Origin: Candidatus Methanoperedens nitratireducens
GTDB lineage: Archaea > Halobacteriota > Methanosarcinia > Methanosarcinales > Methanoperedenaceae
DNA: 45,133 nucleotides
Reading direction: 5' to 3'
Assembly (NCBI RefSeq): GCF_900196725.1
Contig: NZ_FZMP01000202.1
Location: forward strand, 1-45,133
The translations under genes were made by a program, and so were the position numbers. The notes under the pieces are model-generated. The model ran no database searches. It worked only from the letters and a program-made list of their open reading frames with translations, and was not told the DNA's origin. The stretch's first letter is position 1, and each line of letters starts with the position of its first letter. Shown here piece by piece: positions 25,601-34,581 of this stretch.

Positions 25601-26645
25601 TGTGCATACCGTTATGGCACATGATGCAGGGTATGTTCATGCCTGCATTGTGCGCCGTTATGTTCGTATCAGTCAATGGCTGGTAGGAAAAACCACTTGA
25701 TGCCGTCTGGGAGAAAGTTTTTACGGTGAGATTATTATTCTTCATTGGATGGCAGTTGTAGCACCGGAGGATTGGCATTGTGCCGCTGTTAAAAGCTGCA
25801 TGACAGCCTGTACAGGGTACTTTGCCACTGTGGACCCCTGACGGGTATTGAGATGCTGCCTGTACCCTGCTGCTGTGGTTGCGGTATATACCGTCATAGC
25901 CCCGGTGGCATGTAAGGCATTCTCCGTTTCCTATAAAACCTCCGCCAAGACCATGGCTGGTAGCATTATGGAAGTTATCCCACGCATGCAGGTAAGGGGA
26001 ATTCTGGATACTCCCGGCTGCAAACGTACTTGCATTCTTGGAGCCAAAGCCTCCCTGCCAGTATTGCGATGCATGGCAACCGCTGCCGCTTGAACCGCAG
26101 CCCCACTCGTCGTAGATGAAGTTATAATTCCCGGCCACAGGTGTACCATCTACGGTTGCACTTGTATTTATCGTGTAAACCCCCTCGCTTCCGCTGCCGT
26201 TGAAGCGCAGCCACCTGTTCATATCCTGATCAAAAGCTGCAATACCGAAACTGTTAGTGATATTGGTTTTTTCCAGGACAACCGTGCCATTCGGGAAAAG
26301 AAGCTGGCTCGTTACAGTTATGTTCCGGGCTGCTCTGCCCGATGAGTTGATCAGGAGTGCATACCATCGGATAGTCGTACTCTCACCCTGCCACTGGTCG
26401 CCCCTATCGGTGATTCCAGCAGCCCCTCCGTCCCAGCCGCTTGGGTCGTCCAGGATGACAAGCCTGTTGGTGGTGAGGTTCATCTGCGGAGTACCGGTGG
26501 CGGCTACTGTGAACGGTGATGCTGCCGCTGCCCCTGATAGCACAATAAATGCAAGTATTATACCTGCCAAAAAGTATAATCCAAAATCAGTGATGATCAT
26601 CGTAAATAAGAATGACCGGAAATCCAGCATCCATTCAACCCCCAT
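22635..26645 (-). CDS. Giant multiheme cytochrome c with S-layer-like domains
   Basis: 1336 residues. A signal/anchor helix (~20-40, LYFLAGIILAFIVLSG) and a C-terminal helix (LLPVLAVSLFLAVVIFRM, then RRG) bracket a large external part. I count 19 CXXCH motifs plus a CSNNDCH (CX4CH) and a possible CX6CH at ~183, so about 20 covalently bound hemes. Two beta-rich stretches at ~783-885 and ~905-1080 resemble Methanosarcina-type S-layer (PF07752-like) domains, with CYQCH between them. An Ig-like domain follows at ~1200-1300 (DTSGLAPGDHTIYVRAMERN). Such proteins are proposed to carry electrons through the S-layer to outside acceptors. It is a lone gene; no cytochrome maturation genes are in the window. 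Confidence 0.93.
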   Translation of the reverse strand: MGVEWMLDFRSFLFTMIITDFGLYFLAGIILAFIVLSGAAAASPFTVAATGTPQMNLTTNRLVILDDPSGWDGGAAGITDRGDQWQGESTTIRWYALLINSSGRAARNITVTSQLLFPNGTVVLEKTNITNSFGIAAFDQDMNRWLRFNGSGSEGVYTINTSATVDGTPVAGNYNFIYDEWGCGSSGSGCHASQYWQGGFGSKNASTFAAGSIQNSPYLHAWDNFHNATSHGLGGGFIGNGECLTCHRGYDGIYRNHSSRVQAASQYPSGVHSGKVPCTGCHAAFNSGTMPILRCYNCHPMKNNNLTVKTFSQTASSGFSYQPLTDTNITAHNAGMNIPCIMCHNGMHNVSKPYNAIETSNSFTEYQQCTACHTARKKHNDSVSCTVCHSQDAHAIKVFAQNATYIQGSENANRGNCTNCHQNSSFLSALLSQPKAGALTGSAPQVSNPLNHSNDALAGMKWNATSGYWMNGTDGSAQLSSCKYCHGDTLHKTAALGRPSLWEGNNTVNSTIDGTSWCASCHWQGYASGANTYNDTVSTFTGDNLSVPPEITGNATYGANRSAPAYFDHSDITMDDAACKGCHGILATGAGITGFMHNVATGSASGGGTDCALCHDINGIAPKRINFSAFKVGVHENLNSNATNNTMLSEIADKACWACHGEGNEPAGHPLRYRNPRRCSNNDCHSLSQSFRAPMVYSHFKDAALNGNPENTTNFNISTKVPCESCHSNSLTEAGENLNASVSHYATTGNLIGSMNCIYCHLDKDNSEKWGNATEINKNRTSMIELDKLNNKFTAREGEFVELGIGYRIKVTGISTKRGSANMELYKADALVDKGLVNTGKYIYEEYRMVDNATTRIPVLILNITGMFVSDNESFIQFDGTRIKRLHYENKTTSCYQCHFSGDAVRRKYTVIDRIDDKLFYTEVFFNSSDKNEFYQEQALRLLTNMTPADAHSDIERSKRMTLREGGKWELAGNYSFTLEGIDNKSASARFLLQAGGNDSNYTEIVERGNMFVYEPDMELGIERKNITLFRAKVAEIQAGTPGVVVLEDILALSPEIKEIEEINDNTTISGYNTSWLWENDTFLTGRIPTNLHVPLLQQGRGGGPDCVSCHNVGELGAHTGINPEAPGSVAAINKACWACHGTGKEPERHPANYRSPRECKSCHVEQQTPFFNATYIGDEKHGSQENCRSCHIENTHKLLRFDVVPTIKDLSLSKKEVVPGENITIKATIMAGYLMKVRAAEYYIDSSARAFPMAATDGSFDDQTEEITATLDTSGLAPGDHTIYVRAMERNNKWGPEEAVTFVVQGTGGESRAALLPVLAVSLFLAVVIFRMRRG

Positions 26646-26859
26646 CCTTCATGACGCTCTGCTCACCCTCTGATATCTTTTGTTTCCCTGGCTCTTCTAC
26701 CATCCCCTCACATAAGTATTGGAAGACCGGGCTTATAAAACTATTTGTTCACCTGTGTTGAAAATGTACACCGGCGACTGACTGTAATATGCAGCAGTTC
26801 CAAAGGTCAGGAAGCCACAGAGTGGAGCTTATAAAAATTAAGGATAAAGAAAAAGCAGA

Positions 26860-28476
26860 TTAATCAAGATCGCTCAGGTCAGGCTTCTTCTTGGGATGCT
26901 CGTCTTTTGCTGACGCCATCACATCGTCAATGCGAAGTATCATGGACGCAGCCTCTGTAGACGATGATATCGCCTGTGTTTTCACACGAAGCGGCTCAAT
27001 GACATCATTCTTAAGCATATCCACAGGCTTGCCTTCATTTACGTCAAGACCGGCGTTCTTATTGCCTTTCTCATGCTGCCTCCGGAGCTCCGTAAGCATA
27101 TCGATGGCGTCCAGCCCTGCATTTTCCGCAAGGGTCTTGGGGATTATCTCAAGTGAATCCGCGAACTTATTGACAGCAAGCTGCTCCCTTCCTTCAAGCG
27201 TGGATGCGTATTCGCGAAGGCGCAGAGCCAGTTCAGTCTCGGCAGCCCCGCCGCCTGCGACTATTTTCCCGTCTTCGATGGTTACGCCAACAACGCGCAG
27301 GGCATCGTGCATGGCGCGATGAAGGCTTGTTACAACATGTTCAGTTCCTCCGCGCAGCAGTATCGAATATGTGTCGGGATTCTTGCATCCTGTAATGAAT
27401 ATCATCTCACCGTTCCCGACCATCTTCTCTTCGACAAGTCCTGCCAGTCCCAGGGCTTCGGGTTTGACCTCGTCCAGACTGGAAATGATTTTCCCGCCTG
27501 TCGCCCTTGATAACTTCAACAGGTCGTTCTTCTTGACCCTGTGGGTAACGAAAACGCCTGCCTTGGCAAGGAAATAGCGTGCAGTGTCATCAACTCCTTT
27601 CTGACAGAACACAGCATTGGCCCCGCTTTTGATGACCTTATCAGCAGCCTGCCGTATCTGTCTTTCTTCCTGCTCAAGGAACATGCGCGTCTGCCCTGGC
27701 GCTTCAATGGATATCTCGGATTTTGTCTCCGCTTTCCTGACCTCTATGGGCGTGGCGAGTATCGCTATCTTCGCGTTCTCAATACGTACAGGCATGCTCT
27801 GGTGGGTCTTTGTTTTATCCAGGACTATGCCGGCGACAAGCTCGCTGTCCTCAACGCTTCCTTCCCCGCGCCTTTCGATAGAGATGTCCTTGATGTTCAC
27901 TTTCTTGCTCCCGTTCTCCTGTTTTACTACCGATTTCACGGCTGTAACCACAAGCTCTGAGAGTTTTTCCCGTGAGAATTCAATGCCTTTCCCGGTCAGC
28001 GCAGTCCGGGCTATCTTGTGCAGATGCTCATCTGTTGAATCTATGGCAATATCTGAGAGGAGTTCTTTTGCTTTATGCTCTGCAAGATTATACCCGCTGA
28101 TAATTGTCGTAGGATGAAGCCCCTGCTCCATCAGCACCTCCGCGCCTTTTAGCAGTTCCCCTGTCAGGACAGCGGCAGTTGTTGTGCCGTCACCGACCTC
28201 ATCATCCTGCGTTTTCGCCACCTCGGCCACTAACTTTGCAGCCGGGTGTTTGATGTTCATCTCATCGAGTATCGTAGCTCCGTCGTTAGTGATCGTTACA
28301 AGCCCTGCAGGGTCTGTGAGCATCTTGTCCATGCCCCTGGGACCCAGAGTGGTCCGCACAGCCTCTGCCACAGCCCGCGCAGCCATTATATTGCTGCGTT
28401 TTGCCTCTTCTCCGCGTGTTCTTTCTGTTCCTTTCTTTAAAATGATGATTGGCTGTCCGCCCATTTGACCTGCCAT
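26860..28476 (-). CDS. Thermosome (group II chaperonin) subunit
   Basis: 538 residues, the full length of an archaeal CCT/thermosome subunit that forms ATP-driven double-ring folding chambers in the cytoplasm. The equatorial domain has [11 protein letters not shown] and [19 protein letters not shown] with the nucleotide-binding GDGTT. The apical domain spans ~215-365. The second equatorial part contains [17 protein letters not shown] and GLDVNEGK. The C-terminus ends in a charged LSDLD rather than a GGM-rich tail. AGGAGG lies eight bases before the ATG. The 270-base upstream region (28477-28747) contains the promoters for this gene and the divergent DUF4013-like gene. Confidence 0.97.
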   Translation of the reverse strand: MAGQMGGQPIIILKKGTERTRGEEAKRSNIMAARAVAEAVRTTLGPRGMDKMLTDPAGLVTITNDGATILDEMNIKHPAAKLVAEVAKTQDDEVGDGTTTAAVLTGELLKGAEVLMEQGLHPTTIISGYNLAEHKAKELLSDIAIDSTDEHLHKIARTALTGKGIEFSREKLSELVVTAVKSVVKQENGSKKVNIKDISIERRGEGSVEDSELVAGIVLDKTKTHQSMPVRIENAKIAILATPIEVRKAETKSEISIEAPGQTRMFLEQEERQIRQAADKVIKSGANAVFCQKGVDDTARYFLAKAGVFVTHRVKKNDLLKLSRATGGKIISSLDEVKPEALGLAGLVEEKMVGNGEMIFITGCKNPDTYSILLRGGTEHVVTSLHRAMHDALRVVGVTIEDGKIVAGGGAAETELALRLREYASTLEGREQLAVNKFADSLEIIPKTLAENAGLDAIDMLTELRRQHEKGNKNAGLDVNEGKPVDMLKNDVIEPLRVKTQAISSSTEAASMILRIDDVMASAKDEHPKKKPDLSDLD

Positions 28477-28747
28477 GAATTTTACCTCCTGGTATAAATA
28501 TGATCAGTTCTGCTTTTTCCTGTCGTAAGGTCAAAGCCTGCCTGTGTTTTTATTGTTTCATGTTTGTAGTTCGATAAAAAGTTTTCGGCTATGCAGAACC
28601 CATCCATCAATTCCAACTTCTCAAATTACATATTGCTTATTGGATGGGCTCGTTATAGAGGAAAGGTTTAATAATAATTAATAATGATATATCTGAGCTT
28701 GTAAGTGCTGTGAAGACATTTATAAAAGCAAAGAAGAGGTGCGGATT

Positions 28748-29392
28748 ATGGATATTGAAGAGGAAGTTAAGTTCCCGACAAAAGATAGCGAATGGATCGT
28801 GAAAGTTTTGATCGGAGGTGTACTTGGGATAATCCCGATTATAAATTTGATAGAGTACGGGTATATCCTGAAAGTGATGAAAGGAGCCATTGATGGTAAT
28901 CCCGGCATGCCGAAATGGGATGAATGGGGCAATTTATTCATCAACGGATTGATAGGATTTGTTATATGGCTTATTTATATGATAATCCCCATCCTGATAG
29001 TTTCCGTGTCTGCAGGTGGGATAATGGCGGCTGCCTTCACCGGTAATATGAACCTTATGGCTGGGATGATGGCAGGCGCGATAGGAGGCATTTTAATCGG
29101 TCTATTACTGGCTCTGGTCTTCGGGTTCATGGTTCCGATGGCTCTTGCCATGTACACGAAAGAGAACTCCTTTGGCGCAGCGTTCAGGTTCGGAGAGGTG
29201 TTTTCAAGGATCAAATCAGTATTTGGCGATTATGTTACAGTATATATTGTTCTGATCGTCCTGTTGTTTATCCTGGGGCTGCTGAACTTTATACCACTCC
29301 TGGGTTTCCTGATAATGATTTTCGGGATTTTCTATGTGTCTGTGGTGACGTTCAATATGTTCGGGAAGGTGTATACAAGGTCAAGCGCGTAA
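28748..29392 (+). CDS. DUF4013-like integral membrane protein
   Basis: 214 residues with about five membrane helices. The N-terminus (VLIGGVLGIIPIINLIEYGYI, then LKVMKGAIDG) and the cytoplasmic PKWDEWGNLFINGLIGF loop match archaeal DUF4013 proteins; their function is unknown. The start is ATG 28748, with GAGGTG six bases upstream; the GTG at 28739 lies inside that ribosome site. A TATA-like ATTTATAAAAG at 28717-28727 precedes it. It is divergent from the thermosome gene and followed by the inverted repeat at 29410. Confidence 0.75.
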   Translation: MDIEEEVKFPTKDSEWIVKVLIGGVLGIIPIINLIEYGYILKVMKGAIDGNPGMPKWDEWGNLFINGLIGFVIWLIYMIIPILIVSVSAGGIMAAAFTGNMNLMAGMMAGAIGGILIGLLLALVFGFMVPMALAMYTKENSFGAAFRFGEVFSRIKSVFGDYVTVYIVLIVLLFILGLLNFIPLLGFLIMIFGIFYVSVVTFNMFGKVYTRSSA

Positions 29393-29409
29393 AACAGGCG
29401 CTTGCTATA

Positions 29410-29491
29410 GAACACGGATTGCATGGATGACACGGATGCGCACGGATCGATCGTATCCGTGTCATCCGTGCAATCCGTGTCATCCGTGTTC
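29410..29491. repeat. Long imperfect inverted repeat built of ~9-bp CACGGATKR units
   Basis: The left arm (29410-29437) contains ACACGGATTGCATGGATGAC. The right arm (29455-29491) is its near reverse complement, with one additional GACACGGAT unit. The spacer is ~17 bases and holds another CACGGATCG copy. The transcript of either strand would fold into a long hairpin. It lies just after the DUF4013-like gene. It could be a dispersed repeat, a terminator or a processed small RNA; the sequence does not decide. Confidence 0.75.
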
Positions 29492-29590
29492 CTTTTAAAT
29501 TTTATCCGAACCCTGGATAAAATGCTATAATTATGAGCCTGTTAACAGAGAAAAGATAAAGAAAGAAATCCGGTAGTGCATTATGAATCG

Positions 29591-30124
29591 TCAGGATTTC
29601 TGCATCAGCTTTTCAGTCGCAATCCAGATACAGATAACAGTGAATGGATAGGTTACTAACCATCCAACTCTTAATGCGCCTCCAATGCCATTAATCACAA
29701 AAAGTACAACCCCGATTATTATCGTGAACTGGAAGTTCTCTCTCCCTATCCTGTAACTTTTCTTAAGAGAATCTATAGCCCCGGATTTTGTTGATATGGC
29801 TATAGGGATCGCATACTGGAAAAGGAACATGAGAATCAATCCCGGGATTACAAGAAGGATAAGACCGGCCAGTATTGCCAGCCCGCCAATTATGAACATT
29901 ACCCAGCTGGTTACGAAATAGTCAAAACCCTTGAATACATCTGAGATTTTTATTTCTTCTCCTTTAATTATCTTCTGTGCCATTATGTATAGCCCGAATA
30001 CCAAAGGCGGTATCGTTACTATCAGTATTGAAACAACAGCAGCTATCACAGTTGCAACAATAAATGTCGCAAATTGTTTTTTATAAATGTTATAGCCTTC
30101 GTTTAAAATATCTTCAACCTGCAT
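29591..30124 (-). CDS. Small polytopic membrane protein (DUF975/GDPD-membrane-domain-like)
   Basis: 177 residues with about four to five helices. An amphipathic N-terminus ([19 protein letters not shown]) resembles the start of glycerophosphodiester-phosphodiesterase membrane domains and DUF975-type proteins. [20 protein letters not shown] block and [13 protein letters not shown], a typical interhelical loop of that group, follow. The function is not known; members are often near other membrane proteins of the same kind, such as the DUF4013-like gene here. It is separate from its neighbours by >150 bases on both sides. Confidence 0.65.
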   Translation of the reverse strand: MQVEDILNEGYNIYKKQFATFIVATVIAAVVSILIVTIPPLVFGLYIMAQKIIKGEEIKISDVFKGFDYFVTSWVMFIIGGLAILAGLILLVIPGLILMFLFQYAIPIAISTKSGAIDSLKKSYRIGRENFQFTIIIGVVLFVINGIGGALRVGWLVTYPFTVICIWIATEKLMQKS

Positions 30125-30316
30125 GATTCAAACTCCACTAATTAAATATTTCAATACAATGTATATAAAGATGCCTGCTTTTGATGTCTATCAAAAATCA
30201 GTGCGCTGCCTTCATCGGCTTGCGCGGCGCGCCGAACTGTGTAAAAATTATTATCAATATATACCGCTTTTGTAATCCCTGCGAATCAGTGTCACCAATG
30301 AAATAAATCGATATAT

Positions 30317-30706
30317 TTATTCTGATTTCTTTACATCCTCCCACAAACCAATTACATTCCCCTCGGTATCGGCAACCCGCGCATAAAAACCGAAATCTTC
30401 TACAGGCGATTTATGCCCGACCACCTTACCGCCAGCCTTTTCAATTTTTTTAAGATACTCGTCTATAGAAGGGACACTTATCACTATTGACTGGCATTCC
30501 TCCGGACTTTCTCTTAAATACAGGGCGCCATTGATCGCTCCGGGTTCCTCCGGCATGCCCTTTTCATCAACAGCCACAGTTGTCGCAAGCTGGTAGTCCA
30601 TCCCCGCCACTGTTTCTTCTATCTCCCAGCCGAAGATGCTCTTATAGAATTTCATTGCCCGTTCCATGTTTTCCACAGGTATGTGAAAATGCGTCACTTT
30701 ATCCAT
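30317..30706 (-). CDS. VOC-superfamily (glyoxalase-like) protein
   Basis: 129 residues with the vicinal-oxygen-chelate layout. TDKVTHFHIPVENMERA-type metal-site His and FYKSIFGWEIEE start the first beta-alpha-beta-beta-beta module; GFYARVADTEGNVIGLWE ends the second, with the conserved terminal acidic metal ligand. This resembles the small 'VOC family protein' group that includes glyoxalase-like and extradiol-dioxygenase-like members. The substrate is unknown. It is a single gene; 30707-30964 upstream contains no other gene and holds the promoter of the next plus-strand gene. Confidence 0.88.
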   Translation of the reverse strand: MDKVTHFHIPVENMERAMKFYKSIFGWEIEETVAGMDYQLATTVAVDEKGMPEEPGAINGALYLRESPEECQSIVISVPSIDEYLKKIEKAGGKVVGHKSPVEDFGFYARVADTEGNVIGLWEDVKKSE

Positions 30707-30900
30707 TTAAGTTCACCCCTCTAATTAAATGACTATCCTTATCATACTTAAAATTTGCCTCTTAATCCCTGGAGGGCTAAAGACAGGGCTCATCGCTGCA
30801 GGAATTTTCGTAATTGGTCACTGAATGGCAGATTCGGTCTCCGGTTCATAAGCCGGCAGTTTGGCCCGGAGTAAAAGCTGGAGTTATTGTTATTATTTAA

Positions 30901-30909
30901 TCTATAAAT
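30901..30909 (+). promoter_or_regulatory. Possible TATA box of the winged-helix / 7TM / Roadblock genes
   Basis: CTATAAATA, preceded by an AT-rich stretch, lies ~60 bases before the ATG at 30965. A second TATA-like CTATATATTA at 30949 is too close to the start codon to serve it. Confidence 0.35.
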
Positions 30910-30964
30910 AGTGCTATATTCCAATGGTTAAATTTAAGTTGAACCGTAACTATATATTAAATGA

Positions 30965-31741
30965 ATGGATTCGGACAAAATAAATATAAAAGCACTTAAA
31001 ACAACGATATTCGGAATTGCTAAAAATAACGGTGCAACATTGCCTGAGATAGTAAAAAATAAAAAACTAAAATCCGATGTCGTTAAAGACCATGTTATTT
31101 TCTTAAAAAACCTGGGTTTATTTGACCTTGAGAACTGCGAAGTTACGCCTGCGAGGGAAAACCGGAACTCTAAATCCGTGTTCATCAGATTCAAACCGAA
31201 TATCGAAACTTTACAAAAAATTGCTAATGTGTTTGATTATAAAGAACTATCAAAATTGATGATAACAAAATACTATAAAGATAACCTGGAAAACTACTGT
31301 AAGCTCCTAATCGGTTTATTGAACGAAAACAGGCTCTACCAGTTACCCGACCCTGATTATTTTGAATACGGCATGAGATGTTCGCCATCTGTGGTCCGAT
31401 TTTTCATAGTTGATAACGACATGAGCTCATTAAAGTCTTTATATCAAAAAGGTATTGTTTTTGCAAATGAAAAAGAAAAGGATAATACGAGAGTTGAACT
31501 GCTTAAAAAATGCAACATGTATTTTATCTGGGATAACATAATATTCGAGAAAATCCAGGAAGATAAGCGAAATAAAATCCTGTTCGATTCGGCTAACTAT
31601 TTTGCAGGATATCTGCCGTTAGCCAAAAGATCGGTCGATAGATTGCTTGAGTTAAACGGTCTTGTAAAAAAAGAAGGGATTGAGGATGCCCTTTTAAATT
31701 CCGGACTTAAAGATTACCTTAAATCCTTGCTTCCGGATTAG
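30965..31741 (+). CDS. Winged-helix-type protein of unknown function
   Basis: 258 residues. The first ~65 residues have a winged-helix pattern (LKTTIFGIAKNNGATLPEIV, then a recognition-helix-like DVVKDHVIFLKNLGLF and a wing), suggesting DNA binding. The remaining ~190 residues do not resemble a domain I recognise; they are mixed helical with YYKDNLENYCKLLIGLL. No enzymatic motif is visible. It is the first of three plus-strand genes, followed by a seven-helix membrane protein and a Roadblock/LC7 protein, so it may regulate or respond to that pair. Confidence 0.5.
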   Translation: MDSDKINIKALKTTIFGIAKNNGATLPEIVKNKKLKSDVVKDHVIFLKNLGLFDLENCEVTPARENRNSKSVFIRFKPNIETLQKIANVFDYKELSKLMITKYYKDNLENYCKLLIGLLNENRLYQLPDPDYFEYGMRCSPSVVRFFIVDNDMSSLKSLYQKGIVFANEKEKDNTRVELLKKCNMYFIWDNIIFEKIQEDKRNKILFDSANYFAGYLPLAKRSVDRLLELNGLVKKEGIEDALLNSGLKDYLKSLLPD

Positions 31742-31796
31742 TTAAATACAGGCGCTTAAACCGAACAACAAATATTTATTCGAAGGAATCACCATT

Positions 31797-32534
31797 ATGA
31801 TCATGATTGACTTGGCCCGGTATGGACTTGAAGAAAGTGTAGGACTCCACATAATTATATCAAATTTTTTTTGGTGGTTATCGATAATTCTTGTATTCAT
31901 AGCATACGGATACCGGCGCTTATGGAGCGTGGGTGATATGCCGTGGGCTTTTTTGTTTTTAACGTTCATCTGCTTCGCTATACGCGAACTGGGACATCTT
32001 AGCGGATCGCCTCTTATCGGTACTATACGATACATTTTTGGGGTATGGTCTGCAATCTTTATGGCTTCTGCATTCATCAGTTTATATTTGAAAATCTGCC
32101 AGAGAAAAAAAGACTCAATGGCCATGACTTATACCCCGTTTATTCTCGTAATCCTGTTCCCGGTTATCGTGCTCTATTTATACATTTCAGGCACCGATGT
32201 TTCAGATTTAAAAAAAATAACGGGCAATATTGAAAGTCTTGTATGGATGGCTGCCAGTTCACTTATCATCTACGCCACATATATGCTCGGAACGCGTACA
32301 ACAGGCGGATTTATCCGGGTATTCATGTTTTTCCAGTTTTCAGCGTTTACAGCTTTTACCTGGAAATTGCTGGGGCTCATTGAAAGCCTGGGCTCCCCGA
32401 TACCTTATTCCATCCGTGAAATAATTGAGACATTATTCGGCTTGTTTGCAATCGTGTCCATGTATCTACTAATGAGAATGCTGAGAAAATTATCCAGATA
32501 TATGCATAGCGAGAAATATGGTCACAAAAGCTGA
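31797..32534 (+). CDS. Seven-helix-type membrane protein of unknown function
   Basis: 245 residues with about seven predicted helices (FFWWLSIILVFIAYGYRR, AFLFLTFICFAIREL, FILVILFPVIVLYLYIS, and others). No rhodopsin lysine, transporter or kinase motif was recognised. It overlaps the start of the Roadblock/LC7 gene by 17 bases, which suggests co-translation and a membrane-sensor plus cytosolic-partner relationship. The start is the first of two nearby ATGs. Confidence 0.55.
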   Translation: MIMIDLARYGLEESVGLHIIISNFFWWLSIILVFIAYGYRRLWSVGDMPWAFLFLTFICFAIRELGHLSGSPLIGTIRYIFGVWSAIFMASAFISLYLKICQRKKDSMAMTYTPFILVILFPVIVLYLYISGTDVSDLKKITGNIESLVWMAASSLIIYATYMLGTRTTGGFIRVFMFFQFSAFTAFTWKLLGLIESLGSPIPYSIREIIETLFGLFAIVSMYLLMRMLRKLSRYMHSEKYGHKS

Positions 32535-32883
32535 ATTATACCTGAAAGTTCTTCAAGAACTGGAAAAAAGCACCACTGACGTGCTCAGTACAGCTATTGT
32601 CACACCCGATGGACTGATAATGTCATGTACATCTTCAAACTGTGTGGACAGGGAGACCTTCGCAGCATACAGTGCCGCTACCTTTAAACATGCCGGAGGG
32701 GCGATGGGAGAGATCTCAAATGAGATAGCCGATATGTTACTTTCTGAATCGAAAAACCACAGGCTGATAATAATGCGCGCTACTGATTATGCTCTTCTGA
32801 TAGCCCTGACCGGCAAGAATGCACAGATAGGTGTGTTGCTCTTTGAGATGCAAAAAACAGTCCGGAAAATAAAGGAGCTTTGA
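32518..32883 (+). CDS. Roadblock/LC7-domain protein
   Basis: 121 residues making one Roadblock/LC7 fold: a helix (KAELYLKVLQELEKSTTDVL), strands (STAIVTPDGLIMSC), a central helix (TFAAYSAATFKHAGGAMGEI) and strands (HRLIIMRATDYALLIALTG). These small proteins regulate Ras-like GTPases such as MglA in prokaryotes. No GTPase is encoded in the window. It overlaps the seven-helix membrane gene, so a signalling pair is plausible. Confidence 0.82.
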   Translation: MVTKAELYLKVLQELEKSTTDVLSTAIVTPDGLIMSCTSSNCVDRETFAAYSAATFKHAGGAMGEISNEIADMLLSESKNHRLIIMRATDYALLIALTGKNAQIGVLLFEMQKTVRKIKEL

Positions 32884-32977
32884 ACCAGCTTTAACAGGCC
32901 GGATGGATTGAAGCATAAGTTAAACGAAAAGCTGAAATGCTTGTAATCCTATTAGACCGTTTTATCTGGTGATATTT

Positions 32978-34546
32978 GTGAAAGTACTTGTAAGCGACCC
33001 TATAGCAGAACAGGGTATCGAGATATTAAAAAATGAAGTTGATGTGGATATAAAAACCGGTCTTCCCCCTGCAGAACTGATAAAAATAATCGGAGATTAT
33101 GAGGCTCTTATCGTCCGCAGCGAGACCCAGGTGACAAAAGATGTCATCAGTGCGGGCAAGAAATTGAAAATAATAGGGCGCGCCGGGGTCGGAGTGGATA
33201 ATATAGACGTGAATGCAGCTACTGAAAGGGGTATTATCGTTGTCAATGCTCCGGAAGGCAACACCATTTCGGCTGCGGAACATACGATAGCCATGATGAT
33301 GGCGATGTCAAGGAATATCCCGCAGGCGAACGCCTCGCTCAAAAGCAAGAAATGGGACAGGAAGAAGTTCATGGGAGTTGAGGTAAGGGATAAGTCCCTG
33401 GGCGTAATCGGGCTTGGCAGGATAGGCTCAGAAGTGGCGAAGCGGGCGCAGGGGATGGAAATGAAGATACTTGCTTACGATCCTTTCATATCTGCAGAGA
33501 GAGCCAAAGACCTTGGAGTGGACCTCACTACTGTAGAGGACATAGTTAAACGCGCAGATTACATTACTGTGCATACACCTCTCACCAAGGAAACTAAAGA
33601 CCTTATCAGCACAAAGGAATTTGCAATAATGAAGAAAGGCGCACGTGTCATAAACTGCGCGAGGGGCGGCATTATCAACGAGGAGGCGCTTGCAAAAGCG
33701 GTCAAGGACGACATCGTGAGCAGTGCAGCAATCGATGTTTTTACCAAAGAGCCGCCGTTTGACAACCCGCTTCTTGAGCTTGATCACGTTATCGTTACCC
33801 CGCATCTTGGCGCATCGACCGAGGAGGCACAGATAAACGTGGCTGTCACAGTGGCGGAGCAGATCGTAAACTCCTTAAAAGGCATGCCAGTCAAGAACGC
33901 AATTAACATGCCCTATGTTAAAGCCGAAGTCCTGCAGATACTTGAGCCGTATTTCCCTCTCGCAGAGAAAATGGGGAAATTAGGAACCCAGCTTATCGGG
34001 AATTACGAAAAGGTCGAAATAGCGTACTGCGGTGAGATCGCTGACCAGAACGTAGCACCTGTGACCCTTGCTGTGTTGAAGGGACTGCTTGAGCCCATGC
34101 TAGGTTCAGGTGTGAATTATGTTAATGCGCCCACGATAGCGAAAGAGCGGAAGATAAAAGTCATAGAAAGCAAGTCAAAGACAGTTGTCGGTTATCCGAG
34201 CCAGATCACTTTAAAACTGGGCAGGAAGGGTGAGGACAGGGTACTGAGCGGCACAGTCATAGGAAAGGAGCCACGGATTGTGCAGATCGATAAATACTTT
34301 ATCGACATCATACCTTCAGGTTACATGATACTGACAAAGATCGAAGACCGTCCTAATATTATCGGACCCTGCTGCATGATACTTGGAAAGAACAACATCA
34401 ATATCGCAGGGATGCAGGTGGGAAGGATCAAGATCGGCGGCGAGGCAATAATGGTGCTCAATATCGACAGTGATGTGAACGATGATGTACTTAACGAGAT
34501 CAAGTCAGTTGACGGGATCATAGATGCGAAGCGCGTGATGTTGTAA
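32978..34546 (+). CDS. serA: D-3-phosphoglycerate dehydrogenase
   Basis: First enzyme of serine synthesis: 3-phosphoglycerate + NAD+ to 3-phosphohydroxypyruvate. About 522 residues, the long form. The NAD-binding core has GLGRIGSEVAKRAQ and catalytic NCARGGIINEEAL and TPHLGASTEEAQ blocks. An ASB-type intervening domain (~310-445) and a C-terminal ACT domain (RPNIIGPCCMILGKNNINIA) with serine-type feedback potential follow. Start GTG 32978 (VKVLVSDPI) has GGTGA five bases upstream; an earlier GTG at 32969 overlaps that ribosome site. A lone gene, followed by a tiny membrane protein. Confidence 0.96.
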   Translation: MKVLVSDPIAEQGIEILKNEVDVDIKTGLPPAELIKIIGDYEALIVRSETQVTKDVISAGKKLKIIGRAGVGVDNIDVNAATERGIIVVNAPEGNTISAAEHTIAMMMAMSRNIPQANASLKSKKWDRKKFMGVEVRDKSLGVIGLGRIGSEVAKRAQGMEMKILAYDPFISAERAKDLGVDLTTVEDIVKRADYITVHTPLTKETKDLISTKEFAIMKKGARVINCARGGIINEEALAKAVKDDIVSSAAIDVFTKEPPFDNPLLELDHVIVTPHLGASTEEAQINVAVTVAEQIVNSLKGMPVKNAINMPYVKAEVLQILEPYFPLAEKMGKLGTQLIGNYEKVEIAYCGEIADQNVAPVTLAVLKGLLEPMLGSGVNYVNAPTIAKERKIKVIESKSKTVVGYPSQITLKLGRKGEDRVLSGTVIGKEPRIVQIDKYFIDIIPSGYMILTKIEDRPNIIGPCCMILGKNNINIAGMQVGRIKIGGEAIMVLNIDSDVNDDVLNEIKSVDGIIDAKRVML

Positions 34547-34581
34547 ATACCTTTAACTATCGTATCAACAGTAGAGCTAAT

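Noticed and set aside
27617..28117. 166-codon plus-strand frame inside the thermosome gene
   Set aside because: Antisense shadow of a highly conserved chaperonin gene with no family similarity.
29410..29491. Miniature transposon (MITE)
   Set aside because: No flanking target-site duplication was seen and the arms consist of short internal repeats rather than transposon ends.
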